DNA of 54,289 bases from Fragilaria crotonensis (Eukaryota; Bacillariophyta; Fragilariophyceae; Fragilariales; Fragilariaceae): positions 1 to 54,289 of the forward strand of contig JAKSYS010000418.1 of NCBI GenBank assembly GCA_022925895.1, written 5' to 3'. Shown piece after piece: positions 22,065-33,595 of this stretch. Below the pieces are notes generated by a model. That model saw nothing but the letters and a program-made list of their open reading frames with translations, was not told the origin of the DNA and ran no database searches. Within the stretch, counting starts at the first letter, position 1. Every line of letters starts with the position of its first letter. The translations under genes were made by a program, and so were the position numbers.

Positions 22065-25000
22065 TCATTCATGGGAGTTCGGGGTGACAGATGCATTGAG
22101 TAAAACCGCAGGGGTAGGAGACATTGACTGAACGCAAGGCGCCTCAGTTTCGTCGATTAGTATTTGCCTTGTCACCGTCTGTACCTCCTCACTATCATGA
22201 GTGGACGAGTCTGGAGAGTGGCACCCCATTGGAGTCTGCGGCGTCACGACGCTACGCACCTTCGCTTGACTTTTGTCATCGTCGGAAACGCCCAATTCTT
22301 CCTCTTGCGTGACATCGAAGGCAATAGGAGCAGTTGATGTCCAGCTACCCGTCTTGACATCGAACCGGTGAGACCGACTGGTTTGGGCTTGGGAATTACG
22401 TAAGAGCATAGCTTCTTGTTCCCTGACTTTCTGAGCATGGACAGGAGCTTCAGTGAAGAAGCGCTTCATTTCCTTTTGCAATCCAGCCCACCCACCATAA
22501 ATAGAATGCGTGCGGGTGTCACCGTTATCTCGCATGGAAAGGTTCCTGACGTGATGGCGCATCCATTTGGGAAGTCGGAGGTGCGCTTGGCAGAGGTGAC
22601 CCTCACGAGGACCTCCATCGTCGCAATGTCTCGAGTCCATTAAGACAATAGTGCCGTAGTCAGATGCATGGCGAATGCATCTACCCAAGGCTTGAGCAAT
22701 GGCGCGGTAGGCCTGTTGAGCGTACCAATCGTTTCCTGGCAACAAATCCAATCGCTTATTCAACTTTCGCTGTTCGTCGTTGTATGCCTTCTTGGCTGTA
22801 ATGGGACGACTGTAAGCACTGGGAAATGGAATACCGACGCAAATGACACCTCTTGCGTTCTCGTCGTTGAAACTGATGCCTTCACTCATCTTCCCGCGAA
22901 ATACAGCCAGCAGGACGCAGCTACCCGTGGCCGAAATCGTACGCGCGTACTCCTCCCGCGCCAACTCAAAATCAGCTTGAGAACCAGTCGGCTCAACAAC
23001 GACCTTACCCTTGCTAGCAACAAGGCGTTCCCAGACTGTTGATCGTGCCCCACTTCTCTGTCGTGCCTGCCACCCATCTGCACCTTGCCGAGCTTGCCAT
23101 GTTGTAACACACTTTCGGAGATTTGAGTAGCTTGAGAAAAACACTAATACCCCACCAGAAGGAATGGACTGGACAACAGTCGCGATCGCATCACCCAAAT
23201 TGCGGACGAAACTGTCCTGGTTCCAAGTACAATAGTTGGCCGTCAGCGGCGAACCTTGGAGTGTAAATCAAAGCGTTAAAAAAAGAACAAAAGCAGTACC
23301 ACGGCCAAAAGGAAACACTCACCATCCATTAGAACACCACAGCTGACAACTAGTAACTGCTTTTCCAAGTCAATAACGTGGTCCGCCTCCAGAGGTTTCG
23401 GCGTCATCTGCAACCGAGGCACTGGCGTAATCACTCCGCAAGGTGGAGACAGAAGCTGTTCCTCCCAGTCAAAAACTCTGTCGGCCTCCGAAACGTCCAA
23501 GGGTTGCTGGGAGTTCTGCGAGTGTGGGAATTCTTTTGTTTCTTTTCCTTGCTCGGATTCGTTCGCAGGTGTTCCCAGCAATCCCGATGATAATAGCGAT
23601 TCTTCTTTGGTTGCTGTTGAGCCGAGTAGGCCTAATTCGGCGCATAGCGATGGTATTGGTGCCAATGAGCCCGAGGCCAACACAACAGTACGACATTGGT
23701 GTCGAAGGTCGGCAAACAACGGTGCTGGTGTTAAAAGCTCGAATCGTAACAACGCTTCCCACCGGGGCTGCGCACCGTCGCAGTATTGCCCATGGCGGAT
23801 GTATGTAAGCTTACCTGTCCGGCTACAGAATGTAGCACGGCATTCAGGACGAGTACATACGCACGTGCTCGTAATCTTGGGTAAACACCGGAATTTGTCA
23901 GTGGGTTGGACAGGCGAGGTGTCATCCTCCGTCTCGTCCCTTGAAGCAAACTCAAGTGATCCATTAGCCTTGATCGCCGACGCAATGTAGTAGTGCTCAG
24001 AGTGTTTGGCCGTGAGAGATAGAATTGTCGTAAGAGCACTCAATTTGTCGAGAATTCCACTGAACTTATCCGTTTGCCAATCTTCCTCACCACGCAGACT
24101 TTTGACGAATTCTGCACTGCTGGATTGCAACTGATCGCCGTCAAAGTCTGTGTCAAGTTTTTCCAAGAACGTGGCACATCCGACAGCTTTTCCCCGCACC
24201 CCATGGCCGGTGGGGCCGTCAAATGTCATGTCGAAATCCTTGTCATCGTTTACTTGGCCGTTGCGCCATTGTTGGAGCACTTGGGTTGCCTTTGATCGTT
24301 CGAACTTGACTTTGTTGTCAAACAGGCAGCGAAGCAGTGATTCGACGACGAGCAATATTGTATGCGCACAATCGGAGAGTTGAGCAGCTTCGGGAGAACT
24401 ACGGAAGGTTGGTTTGACCGACGCGTATTCATACAACATTTTGACCATTTCGGCCAACTCGAACTCACTAAACGTTCCGGAACCCGATTCACGAAGGATA
24501 TCTTCCACATTGTGAGCTTCATCGAGGACCACAATCGAGTTCCTCAGGTTTATTCCCGACATTTCTCTAATGTTTGGATCCAAGACGTAGTTGTATGGGC
24601 AAAACACGAGTTCGGCATCTTTCGCAAGTCCCTTGGAAAGATAGTAGGGGCACGGAGCATGTTCAGAGAGATCTTCTTCAGTGTCATCCACGACGTGGTC
24701 AGGATTCGAGGTAGTATCCAGCATCAATGGCTTGTCATCTGGAGTCTGCCCTACTTGACGGGCTGCCTGTTGGACGGAAGGAGCAGCTGCTTTCCCATTG
24801 ATGGTTAGGATTACATCGCCAACTTTCACTGCCGCCGATGAAGCTGCTGGACTTGGATTTCGAATGGCTCCAATCCGAATTCTATTTTCGTCTTCAATGA
24901 GCGTCATACCGAATGGTTCCTGCGGAGATCGATAGATGGCAACACCTCGCTGACGATACGGATCTTTTCCAAAGAGTACCAAATCTTCAACATCGTGCGT

Positions 25001-26029
25001 CCCATGCTTGGAATCGGCACCACCGTTTTTGGCCGCGCGAGTTGGCACAAAGCTGTTGCATGCCATGACAGCGGTCCGTCGTGTGCCAATTTGTTGATAA
25101 TGAGGACAGCATGACTTTTTGGGCAATCGTCGAAGCATACCATCATTGTGTTCATCATCATCAGGATCATGCGCGTCTGCTGATGTCGGAGTGGCAGGTG
25201 GTGCTTGTTCTGTCGAATCCTCCCATGAAGGTTTTGGTGGATTGTTGTCGTCATAGTACTCATGACGGGATGTGAGCATGTATTTCCGCATATCTTCCGT
25301 GGTTTTCACACGCACACGACATTCCTTATCCATATTTTTACTGTCCAGTACTCGTTGGTTGATGCACAAGAGTTTTCGGCTCCCCAACATGGCCATTCGA
25401 GGACGGTATGGTGTTTTGCGAAGAGACGAGACCATCTGAGCCACCTGTGAATGAGTTCGAGAGCAGTAAAAGATCCGGCATGGTCTTTCGATTGACGCGC
25501 CTTCCATTTTGGTATGATAACGATGCCAGGCTAGGACGGAACAAAGAATGGCAGCACTCTTCCCCGTACCTGTAGGAGATTCGATGACCACATGCTTGGA
25601 TGCTTTCAGTGCAGTAATTAGATGCATAGCCATTTGGCGTTGGGGTTTCATGACAACTGGAAACGGCCAACCAATTTTTACACCACTGACGAAAAATGAA
25701 GGGTGGAGACTTAGTTTTGGTAGGTCGCCTTCCATGGGTTCTGTAGTTTTTGTAGCAGACTCGAAACGCTCTGTAGGCCGTGAACCATTTCCACTAACCG
25801 GGACAGAATATCCCTTTAAAATTAATTGTTCTCGTAAATTTTCGGCAAGCAAATCCGTGATTCGCTTTTCTTGTGGTTTCTTGACGGCCTTCTCGTCGCC
25901 ATTGTCAAAGTGCGATGAATGAGAGGAAGGGCGTTCAAGTTCTTCATGAATCAATTCTTCAATCCTCGTTCTTTTGGCATTTCGCTGATCAACGTCGGAC
26001 TCCTTGACCTTGGTCATTAATTCACTCAT
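22065..26029 (-). CDS. FANCJ: FANCJ/BRIP1-type Fe-S DNA helicase with inserted PDZ domain
   Basis: Exon 1 is 26029-23323 and exon 2 is 23254-22065. A 68-bp intron (GTGAGT...CCAAG) joins VLMD to GSPLTANY, giving 1298 aa. This is an XPD-superfamily 5'-3' helicase: Walker A SPTGTGKS (~151-158), DEAH box VVLDEAHNVED (~503), motif V AVFRGKMSEGISF, and motif VI QALGRCIRH. Four Fe-S cysteines fit FANCJ: LCINQ, KECRV, SCCPHY and APCPYYLSKG. FANCJ-like flanks are HDVEDLVLFGK and AELVFCPYNYVLD, which favour FANCJ over XPD, RTEL1 or DDX11. FANCJ acts in crosslink repair and G-quadruplex unwinding. Between HDVEDLVLFGK and APCPYY sits an extra ~100 residues containing a PDZ domain (listed separately). The start ATG at 26029 follows a GTG in the same frame. 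Confidence 0.9.
24713..24946 (-). other. PDZ domain inserted in the Fe-S domain of the helicase
   Basis: Residues ~362-440 read as a PDZ fold. They have a carboxylate-binding loop EPFGMTL, then IRIGAIRNPSPAA, the conserved VGDVILTINGK turn, an alpha-2 helix SVQQAARQVG and a final strand KPLMLDT. It lies between the third and fourth Fe-S cysteines. PDZ domains bind C-terminal peptides of partner proteins. It is encoded in the same uninterrupted exon as the helicase motifs, so it is not an annotation fusion. Confidence 0.82.
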
Positions 26030-26846
26030 GATGCTGTCTGGGCTTCGGATGAAGAACACGCCGGTGACAGGCGACAGGCGGCGGACAGCAATTTCACTCT
26101 TTCAGCATTTGCGACGTGCCGTGCTCCTGATGATGTGTGTGAGCTACAGTATGTGCTGTGAGATGAGAACACAGTTGAAAACTTGGCGCGCAATATCATC
26201 AGATTACTTTGCAAGGGTTATCGTTAGGTCTCACATTAAGGACAGCATCAGTTGCATTCCATATTCCGTCAATCGCGGCATACCATGTACGTGTACGTTG
26301 TATGATATTTGACATAGGACGTATTCATAGGGTACAAGTAGCAGTAGTAATACCGGTAGGGTTTGTACTCCAGTCTCGTACTAGTACCAGCATACAGCAA
26401 GTAAGAACAGAGAATGAAGTCTACGGAGAGATGGCCGGCCGGCGCATTTTCGTGTGCTCGCTGGCGAATAATCACAAACGTATATATGTCGACTGCAGGA
26501 CCCTCTATAAAAATGAAACCCAAATATTTTCTTTCGCGTTCGGTCGCTGTTGAATCGTGTGCGTAGCCCATAGTCTTATTTCATATACTTCTTTAGTTTC
26601 GTATAAAGAAAAACTCTTGATAAGAATAACATTGATAGAATGACAAGTTAGGACGGCTTTTACTATCCTTAATGCTCATATGTTTGCATTGCCGTCAGAC
26701 TTGAATCCATGCATATCCATCCTCTTTAGTATACTGCATCACGTTTCCCTCCAATTTAATACTATACATGTGTGATGACCACCATGGATATTGCCAAAGC
26801 TGCACGCTGATCATAAAACAATTTAATCGAAGTTACTCTGGAAACA
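26030..26846. promoter_or_regulatory. Shared upstream region of the divergent FANCJ and LRR genes
   Basis: An ~800-bp intergenic stretch lies between two divergently transcribed genes, so it should carry both promoters. A CTATAAAAATG element (about 26504) could be a TATA box facing the LRR gene. No other known motif is claimed. Confidence 0.4.
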
Positions 26847-29724
26847 ATGGCTCCTGTTTACCATGACGACGACGAAGAAGACATTCCTCCTCCACCACCA
26901 TCTCATCCCCACCCTGATGATGTCAAGGCTGCACCGCTTGATAGTGATGAGAAAGCCGAAACGCACAAGGCCAACGACCTGGAAGATGGGCAATCCTATG
27001 AGATCCCACCGACACCGGTTGTACATCGCATGACGGAAGCGGAAGACAATGCGAAATCTCCAAGCCGGAGTCGCAATGCAATTTACGGTTGTATCATTGC
27101 TGTGTTTGTCATCCTCATCGCAGTAATTCTCGGTGTTGGCTTTGGAACGGGATCATTCCAGGGTGGAAAGTCCTCGAGTGCACCTCCTCCGTCAACTGAG
27201 GAACCTACGCCATCTCCAGCCCCGATTGGAGGACGGGAACAAGCCTTAATCGATTACATTTCTTCTGTATCAGTCAATGGTTCAAACTCCTTTGAGAACC
27301 CAAAATCAGGCGAATCTCTCGCCTTGCAGTGGTTGGTGACCAATGATACTCTGATGCTCGATCCTACGGATCCTGACTTTCATCAGCGCATCAATCAGCG
27401 ATACGCACTTGCGACCCTCTTCTACGCGTCTGACACTTGGAAGGATGAAAGCAACTGGTTGAATGAGGATGAATGTACATGGGCGGGTGTTTCGTGCGAT
27501 TCCAATGCTCAATCGCAAGGAGGACGTCGACGCGGTCTATCCCAAGGAAACACGACAGCACCTGTTTTGGCAATCAATTTGACCAGTAACAGTTACAGTG
27601 GAACACTTCCTGCAGATTTCGGTTTGTTGACTTCTCTTACCAGCATTGACTTTTCTACAAACGAGGTTCAAGGAGACTTTGATAGTGTCAATTGGACCAA
27701 ATTCGCCGACCTTGTCGAGCTAGACGTCTCAGAGAATTCACTCGCAGGATCGCTTGGTACAAGTTTGTTCAAGCTCTCAACTCTTGAGACACTAATCCTG
27801 TCGAACAATCCTGACCTAGTTGGTAGCATCCCATCCACCATTGGCAACCTTGTGAATCTGCAAGTTTTCATAGCCGATAACACTGGTCTCAAGGGTTCAA
27901 TACCCTCCAGCATTGGACTAGCGCAACAGTTGGTGACGTTTGACGTTAGCTCGGCAAAAGTGAGTGGAGCAATCCCTACAGAAATCGGTAATCTCCAGAA
28001 CCTCCAGGTTTTCGTTGCAGATGAAAACTCCTTGACAGGAACGATTCCTGTGCAGGTTAGCAATATGAAGTCATTGGTCGAGTTTAGCTGCCACAGGAAT
28101 GAGTTGTCGGGGACTATCGATGGGATATTTGGAGGGCTTTCAAGCTTACGTAAGTTCCATGAGAAGGTTGTTTCAGATCTCGGAAAGAAATAGTCCAGCT
28201 AACACCACCGTTCGTAACTCAGAAACCCTCCGGTTGGGAATGAACTTGTTCACCGGTGCCCCGCCCCAGGACATTGGGCAGCTCCAGAGTTTGCGTAAGT
28301 TTTCTGAAAGTCAAATATCACGAGCTTTATTTTGCGATTATCTGAACATATGCGGCGCAAACCTCCAGAATCACTTGTCCTTGCTGGCAATGACTTTAAT
28401 GGCAACAGCATACCGACGTCCTATACCAGTTTGACATCCTTGCAACTGCTGAATATGGGAAGTTGCAATCTGACAGGTTTTCTCGATTCGAGTCTTGCAA
28501 ATTTAGTTAGCCTAGTGGAGCTTTTCCTCGATGACAACATGCTTTCAGGAACATTCCCTTCTGCTCTTCTCACGTCCCCAAAACTCGGTACGTACAATTT
28601 CATTTGACAGCCTCTACTTTGATTCTTTGCCTCACGATTTGATTCCCTGTACATAGAAAAATTGTATCTTTCGGGCAATCAATTAACCGGACTTATCCCC
28701 AACGGCTTGTGGCGCATGACCACTCTTGTCGAGTTGTCACTGGGCAGCAACACGAACATGACTGGCCAAATCGGTACATCAATCGGAAATATGGTGAATT
28801 TGGGTAAGTCAACGGGATGGCTTGTTAAAATGGATTAGATGTATTCTCAACTGTTGAGCGAAGTTGTACTTGACTTGCATGATAGCAGCTTGGATGGAAA
28901 CATTCCAGAGCAAATCGGAAACTTGGAGAAACTCGGTACGTGATTGATGACAAACAAGCAAAGTTTCGACCAACATGGTAGCGGGTGTCAATTCGTCTCA
29001 CAAGTTCACTCCTTTGCCCGCAGAAACATTGGATCTCGGGGTCAACGGCTTCAGCGGCACCATTCCGGAGACCATAAGTCAGCTGGGAAACCTCATGATT
29101 CTAGATTTGGAATCGAATTTTCTCAACGGCACAATACCAGCCGCTATTTCCAAACTCAGCAATCTTGGTAAGAAACTCCCCATGAATCTGCCGTGGTGCG
29201 ACATCATCATTTGTCTCACATATTTTTCTGGTGACGCTAGCCAAGCTGGAGCTCCGCTTCAATGACATTGCAGGCCAAATTCCTACCGGTATCGGCGAGC
29301 TGTCCAATCTAGGTAAGTCTATGCATCTTGCAACATAAACCCTCACACTCTGGCGATTTTTACTCATGTCTATGCCTCAGAATACGTGGGTTTGCAGGGA
29401 ATGTTCCTTACGGGGTCCATCCCGGAAAGTGTGGGCGGCCTTCGCAAGGTTACAGACCTCCAACTTCAAGAAAACCGACTCAGTGGTTTCGTGCCTTCCG
29501 AAATCGGACAAATGCAAAGTATCAAGGGAATCAACTTACGCAACAACTCCTTGACGGGCACCGTACCAACTCAATTCGGCGCACTTGCAAGCCTTGACTC
29601 ACTCGTAATCGACGGAAACGTTTTCAGTGGCAGTATTCCTGCCGAGATCTGCGCCGTTGCTCCGCGAGAAATTGTTCGGGATTGTTTTGTAGCGTGCTCG
29701 TGCTGCACTCAGCCATGTACGTGA
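26847..29724 (+). CDS. Membrane-anchored leucine-rich-repeat protein, eight exons
   Basis: Exons are 26847-28149, 28223-28294, 28369-28587, 28657-28803, 28864-28935, 29024-29167, 29241-29312 and 29381-29724, total 2373 nt (790 aa). All seven introns are phase 1 with GTAAG/GTACG donors. An acidic/Pro-rich cytosolic N-terminus (DDDEEDIPPPPPSHP) precedes one membrane helix (IYGCIIAVFVILIAVILGVG, ~79-98). A Pro/Ser linker follows, then a plant-type LRR N-cap (WKDESNWLNEDECTWAGVSC) and about 18 LRRs (LxxLxLxxNxLxGxIPxxIGxL), ending in a Cys-rich cap (CFVACSCCTQPC). The topology is cytosol-in, LRR-out. There is no kinase, so if it is a receptor it must signal through partners. Diatoms carry expanded families of this type; the ligand is unknown. 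Confidence 0.87.
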
Positions 29725-30401
29725 GAATTCTGTTGCTGCTTCAGTTTCAGTGGTAAAATGCTCGTTTTCTTGAATTTAGTTGCCTTGCATTCCCAGAATA
29801 TCCGATATAAATGTTTAGACTTGAAAGCTAGTTCAGCGACAAAGGGTTTCTTTTAGAATGCATTCGCCGCGTGCATTTAGTGAACTCTGTTGAAAACAGC
29901 GTTCGTGAAGCGAGACACAAAACGAGAGAATCGAACTCATTGCAACTTGGCGCAAAATCACCATTGTCGTAGTAAGCTGCCTCATCTGGCGCGTGTTCTG
30001 CAATACAAACGATCCGAGCATATGCGGCTCATGCGGTGCGAGAGGATGTCCGGGAACCTTCGTGACCTCGATGCGATAAAAGAATCTGCCGAAATACATG
30101 TGAGTATTCAGATTCTCTTCGAATGGACTCACATGATTCGCCATCACAACTCACTAAACACTCGCTGGCGGCAATGCACACGAATTAATCGATTAAAATA
30201 GCTCTGGAATTTCCGATTTTTTAATTAACATATATACAAGTATTGATACAGCATAAATCAGCAGTTTAAAAAATCATCGCCTAGCCTCACATTTTCTTTT
30301 TCTTCATCACTCGCTCCTTGTGATTGGTGGCGAACATTTGCATTACTGAAGAACAAGTTGCAATCGAGAAAACTTCACAAAAGCCAACCATTGCTTTTGA
30401 G
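29725..30401. other. Intergenic region upstream of the first Pro/Ser-repeat gene
   Basis: No gene is supported. The last ~100 bp is T-rich (ACATTTTCTTTTTCTTCATC) and is probably leader. A similar CCTCACATTTCT string precedes the paralogue at 33490. Confidence 0.4.
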
Positions 30402-32150
30402 ATGGTGAAAGCGAGAAATCTCGTGTTGCTGGCGCTGGTCGTGATTGGGGGAGTTGACGTTCACGCTGGCAAAGACTGCACTGGAGAAGAATGGGGAGCG
30501 AACTGCTCCTATCCCGATCACAGAGAATTTTGCGACTTCGATTCATCGATTCTTCAGGAAGGCTTCCCCCGAAGTGTTTGCGCTCCTGTTGGCATGCTTG
30601 AATACTTGGTCGGAGAAAAAGACTATTGTGGACGGTGTAAGCCTCCTGAAGACATCGTTTTTGGGATTGCGTACCCATCTCAGGAGCCTACTTCATTGGA
30701 ATCATCGCAGGCATTGGAATTTTCCGTGCCGTCTGCCGAGCCAAGTAGTTTGCCATCCGCTGTCCCTTCTAGCAAGCCATCAGGATCGTCCTTACCATCC
30801 TTGGAACCGAGTGAAGTACCTTCCAGCTTCCCATCTGGAAAGCCGTCGGGATCTTCCTTGCCCTCAGCCGTCCCAAGCAGTATTCCTTCCACTGCATCTT
30901 TGAGCAATCTCTCCGGGTCATTCTTACCATCCTTGGAACCGAGTGGTGTCCCTTCGAGCGTCCCATCTGGAAAGCCATCGGGTTCTTCCTTGCCCTCTGT
31001 CGCGCCTAGTAATTATCCGTCCGCTGTCCCTTCGGGCGAACTGAGCGCTCTTCCTTCGAGCCTTCCGTCAGGAAAGCCATCGGGCTCTTCCTTGCCCTCT
31101 AGTGAGCCCAGCACTTACCCGTCGGGTGTCCCATCCAGCACGCCGAGTGCTCTGCCTTCAAGTCTTCCGTCAGGAAAGCCATCGGGATCTTCCTTGCCAT
31201 CTGTCGCTCCTAGCAATTATCCGTCCGTTGTCCCTTCGGGCGAACCGAGCGCTCTTCCTTCGAGCCTTCCGTCAGGAAAGCCATCGGGTTCTTCCTTGCC
31301 ATCTGCCGCGCCTAGCAATTATCCGTCAGCTGTCCCTTCGGGCGAACCGAGCGCTCTTCCTTCGAGCCTTCCGTCAGGAAAGCCATCGGGCTCTTCCTTG
31401 CCCTCTAGTGAGCCCAGCACTTACCCGTCGGGTGTCCCATCCAGCACGCCGAGTGCTCTGCCTTCAAGTCTTCCGTCAGGAAAGCCATCGGGATCTTCCT
31501 TGCCATCTGCCACGCCTAGCAATTATCCGTCCTCTGTCCCTTCGAGCGAACCGAGCGCTCTGCCTTCGAGCCTTCCGTCAGGAAAGCCATCGGGTTCTTC
31601 CTTGCCCTCCGCTGAGCCAAGTGGCATTCCTAGCGTCGAGGGCTCGCCAGTAGGCGAGACATATTCCCCTGCAATGAATATCGATATTGCTGGTTGGCTT
31701 CGTAACTTGCCTTCGGCCAGTCCGTCAAGTCAAGAGACCGATGCGAACACAGACAACGAATTGCTCGAAACTGCATCTTACACATTCCCTTATGCGTTTG
31801 TCGACGGCGAATTGACTGGAGAGCAGGTGAAAGAGTTCGAATCAGCCATACAAGTGTTTCTCAATTTGGAGTGGTCGCGCTATGATAGCCGAGGTACACT
31901 CATCGTCGAGGTTCATGCAGTTCCAAAAGACCTCAACGAAACAACTCGGCTGCGTCGTCGCGCTCAAAGTGTCAGTACTGTTAATCCACTTGATCTCAAG
32001 ATCAGCGCCGTCGTTCCGCGTCGGGGTGATCAGCCGTACGATCTTCTCGGTATTATTGCCACAATTTTTGACGAGAGAAAGCAGTCGCTGAGACATAGCT
32101 TGGAGGTAATCGGCATTCCTATTGTTCTCACAGTGAGCGGCAACAACTAG
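30402..32150 (+). CDS. Secreted Pro/Ser-repeat protein (PSGKPSGSS type), copy 1
   Basis: The ATG at 30402 is chosen because it gives a clean signal peptide (MVKARNLVLLALVVIGGVDV, cleavage near HAG). A ~60-residue six-Cys module follows (DCTGEEWGANC, HREFCDF, SVCAPVG, DYCGRC). Next comes a ~310-residue low-complexity region built on a 34-residue repeat (SLPSGKPSGSSLPS + xxPSNYPSxVPSGEPSALPS), about six copies of 102 bp. The C-terminal ~150 residues form a non-repetitive domain (SYTFPYAFVDGELTG, LNLEWSRYDSRGTLIVEVH). There is no membrane anchor, so secretion to the wall or extracellular matrix is inferred. Diatom genomes carry many such PSxPS proteins, some linked to adhesion or the cell wall, but no function is proven. 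A paralogue and a relic lie just downstream. Confidence 0.82.
   Translation: MVKARNLVLLALVVIGGVDVHAGKDCTGEEWGANCSYPDHREFCDFDSSILQEGFPRSVCAPVGMLEYLVGEKDYCGRCKPPEDIVFGIAYPSQEPTSLESSQALEFSVPSAEPSSLPSAVPSSKPSGSSLPSLEPSEVPSSFPSGKPSGSSLPSAVPSSIPSTASLSNLSGSFLPSLEPSGVPSSVPSGKPSGSSLPSVAPSNYPSAVPSGELSALPSSLPSGKPSGSSLPSSEPSTYPSGVPSSTPSALPSSLPSGKPSGSSLPSVAPSNYPSVVPSGEPSALPSSLPSGKPSGSSLPSAAPSNYPSAVPSGEPSALPSSLPSGKPSGSSLPSSEPSTYPSGVPSSTPSALPSSLPSGKPSGSSLPSATPSNYPSSVPSSEPSALPSSLPSGKPSGSSLPSAEPSGIPSVEGSPVGETYSPAMNIDIAGWLRNLPSASPSSQETDANTDNELLETASYTFPYAFVDGELTGEQVKEFESAIQVFLNLEWSRYDSRGTLIVEVHAVPKDLNETTRLRRRAQSVSTVNPLDLKISAVVPRRGDQPYDLLGIIATIFDERKQSLRHSLEVIGIPIVLTVSGNN
31054..31670 (+). repeat. 102-bp coding tandem repeat array in Pro/Ser gene 1
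   Basis: Successive 34-codon units each begin CTTCCGTCAGGAAAGCCATC. The variable halves alternate between SNYPS-type and STYPSGVPSSTPS-type. Two STYPS units are almost identical at DNA level, so recent unequal exchange or gene conversion is likely. Confidence 0.8.
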
Positions 32151-33595
32151 TGGAGCGCCAACATGAGAAAACTGTATGTCACATTTGAAAGTTTCCATGG
32201 AGCACATGACGTTGGTGTTTATAGAGTAAAGTTTAGTTTTTGATTTTATTGGTACGACTCCATTGTGCTTTAGAAAGGTTCACTGCAGCCACCATCGGCT
32301 AGCAGAATGATTGCTACTATTATTAGGAGAGCAATTGTTGGGATTAAGTGTATAATACGATACTGGAGTATGACTTGAAGTACTTTATTTATCACTTACC
32401 TATAGGTCATCATCCTCGAAATGTGGCATGTTCTGTACTGTACATACTACAGACGACTTGCTCCGAGTTTATTCCTGCATGCCTCGCCTCTAATAATCTT
32501 TCTCGTTACGTCAACAACGCTAAACAAACTCCACGTTCACGATGCTAATGAATCATACACTAAATAGAAAACATATGAGGTATAAGGTATACATCTTTCT
32601 CGAAGGATTATTATCGGTGTCTTGTCCAAAGACAATCATTGTGAAAGTTGCATGATTAACTTGATGAATAAAGATGTATTGACATAGACTGATTTTGTGC
32701 GGCTTTCGGTTCTCTGTGTCGTTGATTTATTCTTTAAAGATGCGTTTTCCCTTCTTCCATAAAACGCATTGGTTCCGTAGAACTCACTTGTTCCTTTGAT
32801 CACATACTTCGGAAAACACATCACTGTGCCGTGTTGCTAAGGATAAAGGCATAGGCAGCTTTGACGGGTTGATGAGACCGCATACTTCCGGCAATTCATG
32901 AAACAACAGTGCCCTTGTTTTAGGAGTTGGTTCATTATCATTAGAGAGTTAGAGAGAGTATGAATGAGTCCATTTCCTTGTTTGTTTTTCAAGGGCATCC
33001 TTGATCCCTTCTACTTGACCAAAATATCTCCAATATTAAACAGCACAATCAGAAGTGATGGTTATGTAGCACGAATCCAACGCACCAGTACATGGGATTT
33101 CAATATGCTTCGTGTGTGTACAGTTCATTTTGTTTGTTCATTTGTTCATTTGTGTGCTATGGATGGTATGGTATGGACTCGGCTACTAGTGTGTGAAGTG
33201 TGAGTAGGGTGATGACGTCATGATCCATCAGCGCCCATCTGGGGGCAGGGTCCTTGTATGCCTGTGCGCGGACAGCAGAGTCGGGTCGGGTCGTGCCTCG
33301 TGCCTGGTTAGCGCCGTGGACAGGCGCTCGTAGAGACTTGTAATATCCAAAATTTCTCGTTCAGAGCAGGACACACTCTAAGTATCTAAACATACATAGC
33401 TTATCAATGATGTGCAAACGATGGGTTGAGAAGTAGTATATATACATTCATGAGCATTTTGTTAAGAAGGTAGTTTTTTCGTTCATTCATCCTCACATTT
33501 CTGTTTGGTTTACTATCGCCGGTAGATGCCAACAACTCCACACTTCGCGGATCGACATCCGGGACAATATATCTGACCAAGCAATTTACGTTGCC
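32151..33595. other. Intergenic region between the Pro/Ser genes
   Basis: This is 1.4 kb with no supported gene. It holds a GC-rich patch (33225-33335) with a small inverted repeat (AGCGCC/GGCGCT), a TGACGTCA site and a TATATATA run (about 33437), all upstream of the second Pro/Ser gene. Confidence 0.45.
33213..33220. promoter_or_regulatory. CRE-type palindrome TGACGTCA
   Basis: This is a perfect bZIP/CRE palindrome ~376 bp upstream of the second Pro/Ser gene. In Phaeodactylum, TGACGT elements mediate CO2/cAMP response of a carbonic anhydrase promoter. Function here is only inferred, and two other copies occur in the window (21295, 50517). Confidence 0.3.

Noticed and set aside
29925-29960. 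tRNA-like T-arm (GAGTTCGATTCTC on the minus strand)
   Set aside because: Only about three stem pairs form, and no acceptor stem, anticodon arm or 3' end fits around it.
31102-31653. Long plus-strand frame overlapping Pro/Ser gene 1
   Set aside because: It is a shadow of the repeat array in another frame (RQESHR-type repeats) with no start context or domain.
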